Source: Smittia aterrima
Lineage: Eukaryota; Arthropoda; Insecta; Diptera; Chironomidae
DNA length: 64,000 bases
Direction: 5' to 3'
NCBI GenBank assembly: GCA_033063855.1
Contig: CP093831.1
Coordinates: 7,998,001-8,062,000, forward strand
Shown: positions 12,111 to 24,165 of the stretch, in pieces
How positions within the stretch are numbered: the first letter of the stretch is position 1
Layout: every line of letters begins with the position of its first letter
Program-made: the position numbers and the translations under genes
Notes under the pieces: generated by a model
The model's database searches: none
What the model was told of the DNA's origin: nothing
Seen by the model: the letters and a program-made list of their open reading frames with translations, nothing else

Positions 12111-15100
12111 ATGAATTTCACTTTGGAATCGACGCTTCAAGCTATCGGTGGGAGGACGACCGACAATATTTTTCCGTCTCCAGAGCAATACACGGATGTA
12201 AAGTTAAGTCGCGATATTGGAAATGTCACTCGAGCTGTCTCAAAGGTGATACATGAGTCAATTTCAATATCTTCACGAATCATTCATAACACATTGATTT
12301 TCTTTCAAGCTTATACTTGCGATCACAGCGAAATCACGGTCTAACACAACTAGACGGGTGGAAGATGATGAGGAAATTAATCAATTCTACTTTTATGAGG
12401 TGAGTCTGAGACTTTCGATTAAATATTTTCATGCGAAAGGCAAATATTTGGTGGAATGAAGGATAAGCTTAATAGCTTTTCTCGCGAGTTCAAATAAAAA
12501 GTTGATGAAACGAAGATGATTGAACATAAACTTTGTGCGGGTTGCTATTGACTCGAAAGGCGCCCAATTACAAGTCAGGTCGATAATTTGCCGAAAAAAA
12601 ATTGATTGAAGTTAGTTAACATAGCAACCGGCGAAGTAAGTAAAAAGATTCGAATGATTTTCTCTGACGAATTCTGAAATATTTTAAAGCAAATATTTTT
12701 CTGAATTTAAAGAGTGACGGCGAAGGAAAACTAAGAAGAATCCATTTGAAATTGAAATTAATAGCTGTGAGTGGTCTGCTCGTAAAACGTGTTGAACATA
12801 TTAAGTCGCGTTGTTTGTTCAGTGATTTATATCAATTTAATTTTACACGTGTTCGGTCAACAGCAAAGTTTAAATCGAGTCGCTAGCAAGCTGTGAACAT
12901 AATCGAGATTTTATGGCCAGCAGCTCAAGGAAACTAGAAAACTTTGCTTAAGGATGTTAACTGATGAGAAAGTCTTAAAACTTGAAAGTTACACAACACA
13001 GTTTCTATTTAACGATCGATGATGAGAACCGGAACATGAGAATGAAAAACTGAATTTTCCGCAAACAGAGCAGAAAATATTGCTGAGCAATCAATGCTCA
13101 ATTGACGATGAAGGAAATTGCTCGCTGCGGAATGATTTCTTTGCAAAGTATTTTTGCGAAGAAAAACATTTTCAAGTGCAGCTTGAGGAGAGTTGATCGA
13201 TCTCTCGAACTTGTTCAGATTTATTTTTGTTGAGAATTTATTTTCATTTTAAATAAAAAAAAAAACAAAAAAGTTGTCGCAGTTGGTAGGATTCGAACCT
13301 ACGCTCCCAGAGGGAATCTGATTTCTAGTCAGACGCCTTAACCGCTCGGCCACAACTGCACCGCGGCTGAACATTTTAGCCATGAAAATGTTTAGCAAAA
13401 GTCACATTTTCTCTTAACTCGCTTTCTTACATTTTCATTTCGTTTCACTTTTCGAACGTTTCATTTTGTGTGTAGAAATATTTCGTCGTGGATATTTCAT
13501 GAAAATCGCTTAATTTTGAGAACAGATTCTTCATTTACGAAATGAGTCTGAGACTGCTTTAAGAGCATTAATTTTAATTGCATTATGATCCCTAATCATT
13601 ACGAAAAAATTCCATTTAGTAATTGCAATTACTTTGATAGAAATATTTGATGAGATCATAAAATATGTTTTGAAGATTAATTTCTGGAACAGTGAATTTC
13701 GATTTAAATCAAATATTTACTCTTGAGTGCTCTTTTAAATATTCATGATTCTGGATGACTCTGGATTTAAGCGAGAGAACACTGCTATTTCTTCCTAGCA
13801 GAGCCAGACGAATTTAAATGAAATCTTCTGCGCGACATAATCTTATGCAACGTAATCTAAGTGGAAATTAAATTTTCGCAAAGTTTCTTTCACTGTCAGA
13901 CTCAGAAATTCCGACTCGAGAGAAAATGGGAAAAACTTTTCCCACATTAACAAGTCGTAATAGAGAACGAAGCTATGAAAATTTCTTTTAACAGCAATCA
14001 TAGTTTCATAGCTTTTCGCATCAAAAGATGAAAAAAAATATTAACACTAAGAACAAGCGACAAGCACTTAAAAATAATTTGATGCTGATGGGAATCGTAA
14101 ATGCTTTTTTATAAAGACTCGACATAAAGACAAGAAGCTTGAGTCTTGACCCTTTAACTTATATCATTTAATTATTGCCATGGGAATTCTCAGACAGAAA
14201 AGTAAACAAAACGAACAGCGGTCATTAAATGAACTCTCTTAAGACGATTTTAATTAACTCAATTATTGTTTTTCTTCCGAAAATGTTTGCTTTCAATTAT
14301 TTTTGGAACCTTTCATTTCCGAGCCGACCGATCTGGTAAATTAATTACTTTTAGCGCGGAAGCAATTCGGGTAATGACCAAAGTTCTCCTATTAAAAGAA
14401 ATCGACACGTCTCTAAGGTGATTGAATAGGCCTCGGGCAAAGCTTCTGATGTTTGTGTACCAACTTCTTCGATTATATCTCTCTCGTTGATTTACTTTAC
14501 ACGTCATTGAGTGTTGTTGAGTTGAGTATCATGTGTTGATCAGACATTAAACCGATTGCCGATTTACTTAAATATGATTGATGATGACCACCCAGGACTG
14601 TAAACAGTTGAATTCTTGCGTCTGCCTCGTCATACGAACAAATCATTAAACTCTATCTGGATCAGAATCATGATAAACACAATATTGGCGAGAACGCGGG
14701 AGATTAACGAAGAAAATAATTATTCTGCGTCATGTGTGGCGTCTTACGTTCTTCCTTTATTCTGCTCATCGCCGCAATCTCTCTTCATTCTTTGCTTTGG
14801 ATCGCCCTTAATGAGAAAATTATTCGTCAGCCATCGGCTGTCACAACACCGTACGGATTGTTGTAAAACATCGTGCAATTATCTGAGATGACAGCGGGAA
14901 GCAATATCGGTTGAGATATTTTTCACATTGCAGCAGACAACGTTTCATATCTGCACGTCTAACCGTCTCTCACTTCCTGGGACTTCCCACAGTTTATCTT
15001 CAATGAATAATTTATTAAAATTTTATATCTCACTCTGCCGACAAAAATCGTTTGATGCGATTAAGGCGTTGAACTCTTGAATCGGCAAAAAGCAAATCGT

Positions 15101-18100
15101 CGTCGCAGCTCTCGCAGATATCAAATGACAACGATGAGCTTGAAAATATTGATTTGGAATTTGATTTATCAACTTTGCTGTGAAGTCTTGACAAAGGTGG
15201 GAAGAAGCGAGAAAATAATTGTAACCTTTCAACTTTTCAATTTAAAATTTCCACCTCCCTCAACGAGAACTTATTTGTGTCGATTAAATTATAGATCAAC
15301 TTGACACTTGAGTTAATAAGTACCTCGTAGTCTCTCGAGTCGTATCCATTTTCAATTTTCTCGTCGTTGTGTTTAGTTCAGAAATGGAAGGAATTGATTT
15401 CCACGACGTTTTGTCTCATCCGTTCAGCATTTTGAGGACTTCTCGACAATGGTTTGATAAATCAGCGACGAGATTCTACAAATTCTGTGGAATCGTTTTG
15501 CATTTGTTTTGGATCGAAACATTTGTTTTTATTCAGTTTCTTTACGTGATTAACGTTGAAAGTGTGAGCGATCTATCAGATACTCTGACTCTCTTCTGCA
15601 CTTACTGCTTGTTGGTGATTAAAAGCATTCGCTTCATTTATCAAATTGATGAGATCCTCGAACTCATCAACGACCTTGATCGAATTGTTTTGCATTTTAA
15701 AAATGTCGAAGAGACGAAAATGGTGAAGTTGGCCGCGAGAATGAAACAGGTGAAGTCGATGTGGAGAATTCTTTGGGGAACGTGCATTGTTGCTGCCTCC
15801 TTATCAATATCTCTGCCTGTTTCCAATTATCTGAGCAATCCTAATCCTCCTTATCGCATTACTTACAATGCAATAACTCCATTCATCGACCATGAGTACA
15901 ACTTCTACAGCTTCATTGCAGTTTCGACCTACGAATGTCTCAACGGAATTTTCTTCTCTCAAGTCGTCGCTGCAATCGATATTCTCTCTGTTTTCTTCTT
16001 CAATATTGGTTCAGGTTTGTTGGAAGAACTCTGTGATCGATTGGAGCGCATTCAGGAAAGCTCCGGTGAGGATGAGAACTTGAAAAAAATTGAAGAATAC
16101 ATCGAAATTCATCTCGAGATCAAATTAATTTTGAAGAAAGCGCAATCGATTTTCTCGCCAATGATTTTTACTCAAGCATCAGTGAGCCTCGTTATTCTCT
16201 GCACGACTGCATTCAACTTATCAAAAGTAAGATAACGTTAAAAAAAACACGAAGAACTTAAAATTTTATTGCAGCTTTCTCCTGTTGACGATGGATTTGG
16301 ATTTTTCTTCATGTTTTTCTACTTGCTGCCAATGGTATGCGAGATTTTCTTGCCTTGTTATTTTGGAAATGAAGTTTCGGAAGCATCTCGTCATCTCTCA
16401 GCGAGCTTGTTTCATTCTGAATGGTACAAAGGGAACAAGAAGTTCCAAACTGCAATGAAAATGTTTATGGAGAACACAAAGAACAATATAATAATCTCAG
16501 CTGCTGATGGATTCTTCTTTGTTGACTTGGCAGGCTTCTTGAGGATTTGTAATCTCGCTTACAGCATGTTTGCATTGCTCCAGAGAATTAACTGAATTTG
16601 GGAAATGGAGAAATTTATGTTAAATGTTCTAAAAAGTTGTCAAACCAAAATTAAATGTCAGCAAGAAATTAACTTTATGAAGAGATTCCGATTCAAGAGG
16701 AGGAGCTTGTGGAAACTCGTGTAGTTTCTGCTGAATGAATAAATAAAACGAACTTGTTACTAGACATTTTACAAAAGTTCGAAGTTGTAATGAAATAGCT
16801 TGAACTAAACTTTTCATGAAGGCGGTGAATCAAAAATTTAAAATATTCTCGAAAATTCCAATTGATTTTTGTGACAAATTCTGAATTAAACAATTCAAAA
16901 CATTCAAGTTAGCTTCGTCAAACGACTTTTGTAATCATTGGATATTCCCACTCAGCTTATCTGAACATCCCAAATCCTTCTTATCTCATCGTACACAAGA
17001 TTTTTCTGCCTCATAATCGCAAATTACGAATGTGTCAACGAATAGCTGCTCTGTCAACTTGTTTTATCTCTTGACATTTTGCCGATTTTGTCTTCAATTC
17101 TCTAGAAAGGATTATTGAATGAAAAACTCTGTGACATTAGTAAAATGCTGACAAAAACATAAAACATCATGGAACTTTTCATGAAATGAATTCTTAGAAA
17201 TCCATCTCAGGATTAAAAGAATTTTGAGAAAAACGAAAATCATTTTTCCCAATTTTAACTTATCGATGGCTCGTGTTCTTTTATATCAGCAGCAACGCAT
17301 TCGTTTTGATAAAAGTTATTGGCAGTTTGAGAAAGCAAGAGTCTCCAACATTTTCGATTCTTTTCAGGATCTTTCACTTGTCAATGATTTTTGAGATGTT
17401 TCTGCGTTGGTTTTTCGGAATTGAAGCATCAGCTTCATCTCATTTGGGATTCAGTTTATTCCTCTGGGATTTTGTGAACGAGAGTCAAAAGTTTAGACAG
17501 CAACGATAATGTTTATGGAAAATACAAAAGAGCAATATCAATTGTCTCAGCTGCTGAAGCTTCTTATAAATCTACAATCTCGCTTTCCTTCGGAAAATGA
17601 AGAAATCAATCTGTTGATTCATCTGAAAGCTTTATTAAAGTAAATATTGCTCTTAGTAGACTGACGCTTTGTTTGTTAAGTGAGTGGCATGAGAAGTGTT
17701 CATTTAAATGAGAATGGGAAGTTTCTTTGTCACTTAATTGAAAACATTAAACATTCCACAACAAAAGTTGACAAGAACTTTAAGAACTACGACGACGAGT
17801 CGTTGCATAAACTTTTCTTCAAACATTAAATTATTTTCGAAGTTGATTGTCTGTTTGGAAAAGTCAAAGCGAAATGATCGATGGAAGAAAACAAAGATCT
17901 CAAAAAGCAATTAATCTCATTCTTTCGACCGCTACTGCAACTGAATCTTAATAAAAATCATTTCAAAACGCCGTCTTTATGTCGGAGGAGAAGCCAATTG
18001 TCGGAGTCATAAAAGTTTCATGACTGCATTAATTTCGCTTCAGATGTCAGTAAAATGAAAAGCTCTGCGAGTGTCATTAATTGAAACTTGTGAAAGTTTC

Positions 18101-20933
18101 AAGCGCTGACAGTTCTTTAAGCTTCGAAAGCGGAAGCAACTTCAAAAGAATTTCCTTTAAATTAAAAAAAAATGAAAGTTCAATTCAATGCGATTGAGTT
18201 TTCAACAAAAAAAAATTCTTATTCTGTGAAACTAATAAAAATTCCTTTTTGCTATTTCAGACTGAACAGTTCACGGTTCTATGGATTTTGTTTGCTATAA
18301 TCGTTTTGGGAAACACTGCTGTCCTGGTGACCTTGTTTGTCAACAAGAGTAGAAAGTCGAGGATGAACTTTTTCATCAAGCATTTGGCGATTGCAGGTAT
18401 CTAATGAAAGAAGCCACGAACATTCCTTTTAAATCGTTCACTTTCCGTAATGAAACAGCAGCGGCAACAGTAAAGACAGCGAAGAATGTTACATAAATTT
18501 TCCGCTATTCTCTCGCTCTCTGCAGTGAAAATTTCTCACGTTTTTCATCAGTTTCTATCCTGCAAGAGAAAATTGAATGGAAGCGTGTGTTATTGGCCAC
18601 TTGTTGAATCATTCTCTCTCTCGCTTCAGGTTTAAAGCTTTTTCGTGTTTTTGTTTATGTTGGGAAACTTTTTCTATTGCGCGTTGGCTTTGCAACAAAT
18701 TTCTGTTGGCGGTGGAATAGATTGTTTGTAATTAAATTTCCAATCAGGATAATTCAACGGCAAACAAAACAATCGATTTTTTTAGAGTGTCAGAGTCGAG
18801 CGTGCACAGCATTAATGAATTGCTTGAGGAATAAAATTATTTTTCATAAATTGAGTTGGAAAAGTTTCCATCAAGACGACAAAGACTCATTAGGTGATTG
18901 TTGAATTTATACGAATCACTAATCAAAATTTATTAATTCAATTGCATTAAATCTCCAGAAATCAGCAAAAATCTTTGTCTATTTAATTCAAAAGCTCTCA
19001 GTCGTTTTGATTGTCACAGTCTGCTTTAATTAGTAGTAACGGTCTCATGAATAATAAACTACGAGTGGGCGAGAAAAAGACCGAGCATCTCATTATTATA
19101 CACAGAAAGTAACTAATTCAGAAACCAACCATAATTCGGTGTTCCAATCGTGACGACAAAGTTTCGTGTTAATCAGATTATTTAAAGACGTGCCTGACCT
19201 AAAAGCTTTAGGGGGTTGAAGGAGAGAAAACAAAAACGGTATCGTCTCCGCTCGTCCGCTTAAGAGAGTGTAAATTGACTCCACATACAAAAGCTACTAG
19301 CTCATCGTATAAAATAGAAAACATTGTCTCTTCGGATCGCCTCCCGAAGGCGACCAATAGAAAAAAAATGTCATCGACGATATTTTTTTCTGCTGAATCG
19401 TTTTCAATCGGAAGCCACAATGTAATGCAATATATTGTTTTTGTTAATCCACAGATTTGAGCGTTGGACTGTTGAATGTATTGACCGACATAGTTTGGAG
19501 AATCACTGTGACGTGGGTTGCTGGAAACTTAGCTTGCAAGTTTATAAAGTTCATTCAGTGCCTGGTGACTTATGCATCGACGTATGTCCTCGTGGCTCTT
19601 AGCATCGATCGATACGATGCAATCACACATCCAATGAACTTTTCGGGATCGTGGAAACGTGCAAAAATCCTGGTGATATCAGCTTGGGCGATGAGTGCTC
19701 TATTTTCAGCGCCACAGATTTTCCTCTACGAGGAAACGCTCATTCAAGGTGAAAAGCTTTTTAATTCTCGCTGCTGCTTCTTTAATAATAAAGTTTTATG
19801 TTTCTCGTCGCTTCAATTTCGTTTCGGGGTAAAAGGTCGAACTCAGTGTTGGATCGAGTTGGGAGAGCCAATCCGTTGGCAAGTTTACATGTCGCTCGTT
19901 GCCCTCGTTCTCTTCTTCATTCCCGCTTTAATCATCTCGCTCTGTTATGCAATCATTGTGAAGACGATATGGCAGAAGGGAACGTACCTAGGAGCGTCAG
20001 ACTTAGGAAGACGAGGGCTTCGCAATGGAAAGATTGAAGACGATGACGATCGACGTGCTAGCTCTCGAGGAATTATCCCACGAGCTAAAGTGAAGACTGT
20101 TCAAATGACATTTGTGATTGTTATCGTTTTTATCGCTTGCTGGTCACCTTACATTATCTTCGACTTGCTCCAGGTGTTTGATCAAATTCCAAAGACCCAA
20201 ACGAACATCGCAGTAGCAACTTTTATCCAGAGTCTTGCGCCACTCAACTCAGCAGCAAATCCCTTGATTTATTGCTTGTTCTCGGCCCAAGTCTGTAAGA
20301 CATTTCGGTAAGAATTAAACTCTCGGGGCACGATGGAAATTAATTTCAATTTCCCTTCAAGACGAACAGCTTTCTATCGATGGTTCTCGGAGCCTTGGTG
20401 CTGTAAGAAGAAAGAAAATCCCCAGAATCAACTCGCGAATGGTGGGCGGTCGAGAGGAGGCGCAAGAAATCTTAATCAAAATTACGATTCCATGAAAACT
20501 TTTACAACATCGTTAACTGTTACAACATCGCGACGCTCGACATGTCTTCGACCCAACCGCGTCGTCATTGTCGAGAAGCCGAGAACTATTCTTACAACGC
20601 CAGAGGAGGTGAGTGCTTTGTCATTAAGAGCAATCGATGTTGTAAATATTTTCCTTACATTTTTCCTCTCGCTGTTCAATAAAGATACTTCCATAATCAA
20701 AACTTCTCCTTCTTCTCGCTTCAGAATGAAAGATGATGACCCATAAACAACGACTTCGCATTAAACTAAATTTTCGCAAAAGTTTGTTGAACCAAAGTTG
20801 GAGTGTTTGGAATATTTTGCTTTCCTTCTAGCTGCTCTCGCCCGATGCTGACACAATTCCTTTACTGACATCGCTCGAGGAGTTTCCGAGAATTCAAAGT
20901 TTTCAACGTTTTGTGTTAAGTCGACGACAGTGA
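12111..20933 (+). CDS. CCAP-R: CCAP (crustacean cardioactive peptide) receptor, GPCR
   Basis: Seven coding exons keep phase throughout: 12111-12245, 12310-12399, 18261-18396, 19455-19748, 19836-20307, 20362-20608 and 20832-20933, 491 residues. The ATG exon probably begins at 11939 with a 5'-UTR. The extracellular N-terminus has NxT sites (NFT, NVT, NTT). TM1 lies in exon 3, IDRYDAITHP after TM3 in exon 4, CWSPYIIFD in TM6 and NPLIYCLFS in TM7 in exon 5. The stretches RASSRGIIPRAKVKTV before TM6 and SMKTFTTSLTV in the tail match insect CCAP receptors as I know them. The receptor responds to the cyclic nonapeptide CCAP, which acts on heart rate, ecdysis and gut. The last exon is the least certain; an alternative acceptor at 20724 would end the protein after three residues. 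The second coding intron (5.9 kb) holds other genes. Confidence 0.9.
13278..13359 (-). tRNA. tRNA-Ser(AGA)
   Basis: On the minus strand the acceptor arms GCAGTTG and CAACTGC pair perfectly over 7 bp. The D arm is GGCCGAGCGGTTAAGGC-like, the anticodon loop is CTAGAAA (anticodon AGA), and there are a class II variable arm (CCCTCTGGGAG) and a TTCGAAT T-loop. It is 82 nt with no intron. A T-rich Pol III stop follows. It lies antisense inside an intron of the CCAP receptor gene. Confidence 0.97.
13360..15383. other. CCAP receptor intron, no further gene seen
   Basis: Intronic sequence between the tRNA and the nested odorant receptor. Open frames are short and unrelated to known families. No repeats were noticed. 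Confidence 0.5.
15384..16595 (+). CDS. Odorant receptor (7tm_6 family), nested in a CCAP receptor intron
   Basis: Exons 15384-16226 and 16275-16595 (48-base intron, phase 0) give 387 residues, the usual length for insect odorant receptors. Several hydrophobic segments are visible. The C-terminal exon has the family signature: an acidic, Phe-rich TM6 start (DDGFGFFFMFFYL), then EASRHLSASLFHSEW, KFQTAMKMFMENT and a last helix ending in FLRICNLAYSMFALLQ. Such receptors are ligand-gated channels formed with the co-receptor Orco in olfactory neuron dendrites, with the N-terminus inside the cell. The gene lies on the same strand as its host, entirely inside the second coding intron of the CCAP receptor, so it needs its own promoter. 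A degenerate relative follows within 350 bases. The ligand cannot be told from sequence. Confidence 0.88.
16935..17640 (+). pseudogene. Decayed odorant receptor related to the upstream gene
   Basis: Bases from about 16935 align by eye with the second half of the neighbouring receptor. AATCCTTCTTATC and ATTACGAATGTGTCAACG correspond to its AATCCTCCTTATC and CTACGAATGTCTCAACG. ATGTTTATGGAAAATACAAA and TCAGCTGCTGA recur near its end. Several stops and frame changes interrupt the frame. The longest open piece (17273-17509) still resembles the TM5-TM6 part (FEMFLRWFFGIEAS against CEIFLPCYFGNEVS). The N-terminal half is missing. A tandem copy that lost function is the simplest reading. Confidence 0.8.
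17641..18260. other. End of the large CCAP receptor intron
   Basis: No gene is seen. The stretch ends with the acceptor TGCTATTTCAG before the TM1 exon. Confidence 0.5.
18397..19454. other. CCAP receptor intron (1.06 kb)
   Basis: Spliced out between the exon with TM1 and the exon starting with the conserved Asp-Leu of TM2 (phase 1). No nested gene is seen. Confidence 0.6.
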
Positions 20934-21901
20934 AGTTTCAATTTTTTCTCACTCGACTATCGATAGAAAAAAGAACCGACATAAAAGCTAAATAAATCTT
21001 TTCGCACGCTTTATGATTTCCCACAATGAGTGCGATAAAATTTTCCCTCCATTGAACGAATGTCGAGCTTTAAAATCAATCAAAAGAGAATTTTAATTTT
21101 TTCTTGTATTCGCCAAACAAAGAAGGAAAGAAAAGTTTTTCAATTAACATTTTACGAGCGATGCTCATACGATTGTACAGTTAATGTGTTAAGTCAGTTT
21201 GGGTTAAATCAAAAATGCAGCTAAGTCGAAAGGGTTTTGAAATTTAATGTAAATGTGAACGATCATGAATCGCGTGACTTGAGTGACAAAAGTTTCGAGA
21301 GATGAAAGGCTTCATTTCTTTTATAATTTTGTTGATGAGAAAACATCTTTTCAGGAAGGTCTTTAATCTCTCTTGGTAGTTTGCGGACGAGCCATCTATT
21401 TGAAAATTCTTACATGCAACCAAAAGGTTTTCAAAAGGCTTACGAAACTTTTGTCTGAGCATCACGAGATTTCTGAACGTGACTTGTTTAGGTTCGTGTA
21501 GCTTGTAATATTTCTGAATGTTTATAAATGGAAATTCATTGTGATATTCAAGACGACGAATGCTTTTTGTATTCGCTCTTCTAACGAAATGAAAAATGTC
21601 AAAATGAATGTTTCCCCGACAATTTAGTTGCGGTAGTCGCGGTTCTATTTTTAAAATAGAAACGAAAAAGTTTAAGAAGAGACTTAAGAGAAGGTCGGGG
21701 AGAATTGTAGAGTTGAAAGTTCTCTTCGTGTTTATGTTGTTTTTCCTCTCAAAACAAATGAAACAAAAAAAAACTTTTTCAACTCCAATAAATAAAGAGA
21801 AGCTCAATGAATACGAGAGTACAAACTTTATTTTATGATTAAACTTAATATTCTTTTCAACTTTCTTCAACTCATTGGAGAAAAGCTTTGTCATTTCACT
21901 T
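20934..21901. other. Gap between CCAP receptor and ferric-reductase-like gene
   Basis: This is the 3' region of two convergent genes. Apart from the minus-strand frame listed separately, nothing is recognisable. Confidence 0.5.
21244..21894 (-). CDS. Hypothetical 216-codon open frame
   Basis: It starts 8 bases after the stop of the ferric-reductase-like gene on the same strand. The first 90 residues are rich in Phe, Ser and Leu and look non-coding. The last 120 have a more protein-like mix of charged and hydrophobic residues. I recognise no domain. An AATAAA for the upstream gene falls inside its start (about 21829-21834), which argues against a shared transcript. It may be chance, or the remnant of a gene. 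Confidence 0.15.
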   Translation of the reverse strand: MTKLFSNELKKVEKNIKFNHKIKFVLSYSLSFSLFIGVEKVFFCFICFERKNNINTKRTFNSTILPDLLLSLFLNFFVSILKIEPRLPQLNCRGNIHFDIFHFVRRANTKSIRRLEYHNEFPFINIQKYYKLHEPKQVTFRNLVMLRQKFRKPFENLLVACKNFQIDGSSANYQERLKTFLKRCFLINKIIKEMKPFISRNFCHSSHAIHDRSHLH

Positions 21902-24138
21902 TCAGGTTGAACTCAAAATCGTCGTTAATCCAATTACAAACATCAACGTGATTAGAACAAACGTGATGAATGAGATTTTCCTTGCTTGCTGATAGAACTG
22001 TTGAGAGAAAAGATTTAAATTCATTTACGAGACGATTAGCTAGCGAGATTTAATGTAATCAGAAGCAGTGGGAAGAGAATAATTCGCTAACGTGACCTCA
22101 TTATAAATGACAAGGATGAGCTGCAGCTTACCGGCGTATTAGAGACTGAGAGCATTGTCAGTTCGGCAGTTGAATCGCTTCTATTATCCATTCGTTGAGC
22201 ATCGAGAATTCCCATAATCTAACTCGTGCAATGGCAAAGAAATGAAAGCTTAATATGATGAACTTTAATCGTTTGAGAGTTTAAAATTTTCAATTGATCT
22301 CATTCATTGTGTTAATTGAGTTGAATTTCATGAACTCACCGTCATTGAAGTGTAGAAAGTCACGTAAATCACGACATACGAGATAAGAACGAACGTGAAG
22401 TATCGAGGGAGTTGTGCTCGAGTCAAGTTGACAGCATAAAACATCGTAATGACTATAATAAAAGTTTGAATGACTCGGAGATGAGTTTCAGATTCCGGAG
22501 CTTACCAGCTGCGAGATGAGCGAGATTTCCTGCTGATAAATGTAAATAATTGAATATAGGACGAAGAGTTGTTGCCGGCGCTGGTCTGAAAACCGCAGCA
22601 ATTGGCTGAATCATGGTCAAGGTGAACACAATCGTTCCACAAACTGAATGAGTGTTTGTCATCCATCGATTCGAATCAACAAGAATTACAATAAATCCAA
22701 TCAATGTCAATAGCCATGTTGAGACCATCGAAATCTGATGAGTCATGAACCAGAAATCTTTTCCGAAAATCTTTACGTCTGTCCATGTTCGTTTCATGAA
22801 TCGAGCAGTGAAAATGCCAATCGAAGTCATTCCAATCCAGGCAACGAGCATCGAACTTGCGTGAAGATAAAGCATTGCTCTTGATCTCGGTCGTACGACA
22901 GAGATATCTGTCAAAAGAAAAGCTTCGCTCGACGCATCTACATTAATGTCATGATAGCCGATTGAGTTCTGCTCAATTCTCGATCCACTTGCAAGCAATA
23001 AAAAGTGCTTGTCGTCAATCAAATTAAAATTGACACCTTTGACAGTCGTCATAGCATCGCGTTCAACTTGGCAATAAATCATTCCATTCTCGAATCGTGA
23101 CTTCACAAGTCTGATAATTGTTTGATTCTGCTTTTCAAAAAGTCAAAAGTTTGAAAGAAAATTGAACAAAGCGACATTTGAGCGAACCTCAATCCTTGGC
23201 GAAGAGAATCCGTCGATAACGCTCGTGAATGACGTGAAAGCTCGAACCAAGTTATTCTCGTTCACACATTCAATCACTGAGTCTTCGCCCATCCTGTTGT
23301 CATAAGATAAAGCAAACCCAACGTAATTCGCTCCAACTGCGATGAGGATATTCAAGGTAAATATCATTGACAGCTCGGTAAATATAAAATCGTTTCACCT
23401 GAAGTTCGCATTTCGAAAATGAATTTCTCTTCTTCATATATCACAGCTCCAACAGTGAGACAGCGTCGGTTTCTTACGCAATCGACATCGCCGATCCCAA
23501 AGCAAGTCTTCGTATCATCGCAGCCATCGTAAATGTCAAATTCAGGGGCCTCTGTCGAAGTCGTTGATGGAGGTTCGGCCATAATCACTTCAATATTATT
23601 TGACGTCTGATTGACCCAAAACGTGGAGAAGTCTTCAATCATCGTGGCGCTGTTAAAAAGTTGAATAGAGGATATTTTTCTTGTAAAGTATTTAAGAATA
23701 TTACTGAAATGTGACGAGTCCTGTGAATTCTAGTGGCGCAGCCCAATTAAAATTTAAACTCAAACTTCGATTGTTGTTCGCGTTCGTTACTGTCGTTCGA
23801 TAACCTGAGCAGTCCCTGAAGTTAAATGATGATTCAGTCGTCTCTTGAAACTCGCCGACAATCTCAAACGGATCCAATGTGGCCCTTGCCTGAAGCAAGA
23901 AACCAGCGAACGGTCGATTCATCTGAATGCTTCTAATCTCGACATTCATAGTGTGCCCATTCCCGATGCTACTTAGTGACGGAAAAATTTCGTAAGGAGA
24001 TGGAGAATTCTGCGAAATGGCTCCCTGGTGAGACGGCATTAGATTGTTACATCTCGAGGCGGGAGCGCCAGTTGGATATTGAAGAGAAATATCGAAACCA
24101 AGCGAAACTAGCAAAACGAAAATATTTGCTCGATCCAT
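21902..24138 (-). CDS. Ferric-chelate reductase 1-like protein (Reeler-DOMON-cytochrome b561)
   Basis: Seven exons on the minus strand, listed in transcript order: 24138-23705, 23649-23399, 23336-23188, 23130-22506, 22452-22340, 22218-22132 and 21997-21902. All phases fit; 584 residues. Order of domains: signal peptide (about 1-19), Reeler domain (about 20-160), DOMON domain (about 170-350), cytochrome b561 four-helix core with likely haem-binding His at about 368 (LYLHASS), 409 (MTHQI), 439 (NTHSVCG) and 475 (NYLHLSAG), further helices, and a last membrane segment before the stop. Proteins of this architecture (FRRS1 / SDR2 type) move electrons across a membrane and are thought to reduce ferric iron before uptake. 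No cytosolic NADPH domain is present, so ascorbate would be the expected donor. The exon-4 acceptor (TTTTTGAAAAG) is weak in pyrimidines. Confidence 0.92.
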
Positions 24139-24160
24139 TGTAGTTGAATTATAAAATCAA

Positions 24161-24165
24161 ACTGA
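24161..24165 (-). promoter_or_regulatory. Initiator (TCAGT) of the ferric-reductase-like gene
   Basis: On the minus strand GTTCAGTTTG lies 22 bases before the ATG at 24138, fitting an arthropod initiator with a very short leader. Confidence 0.35.

Noticed and set aside
20725..20746. Alternative last exon of the CCAP receptor
   Set aside because: Would add only three residues before a stop. The exon at 20832 adds a longer coherent tail, although this is not certain.
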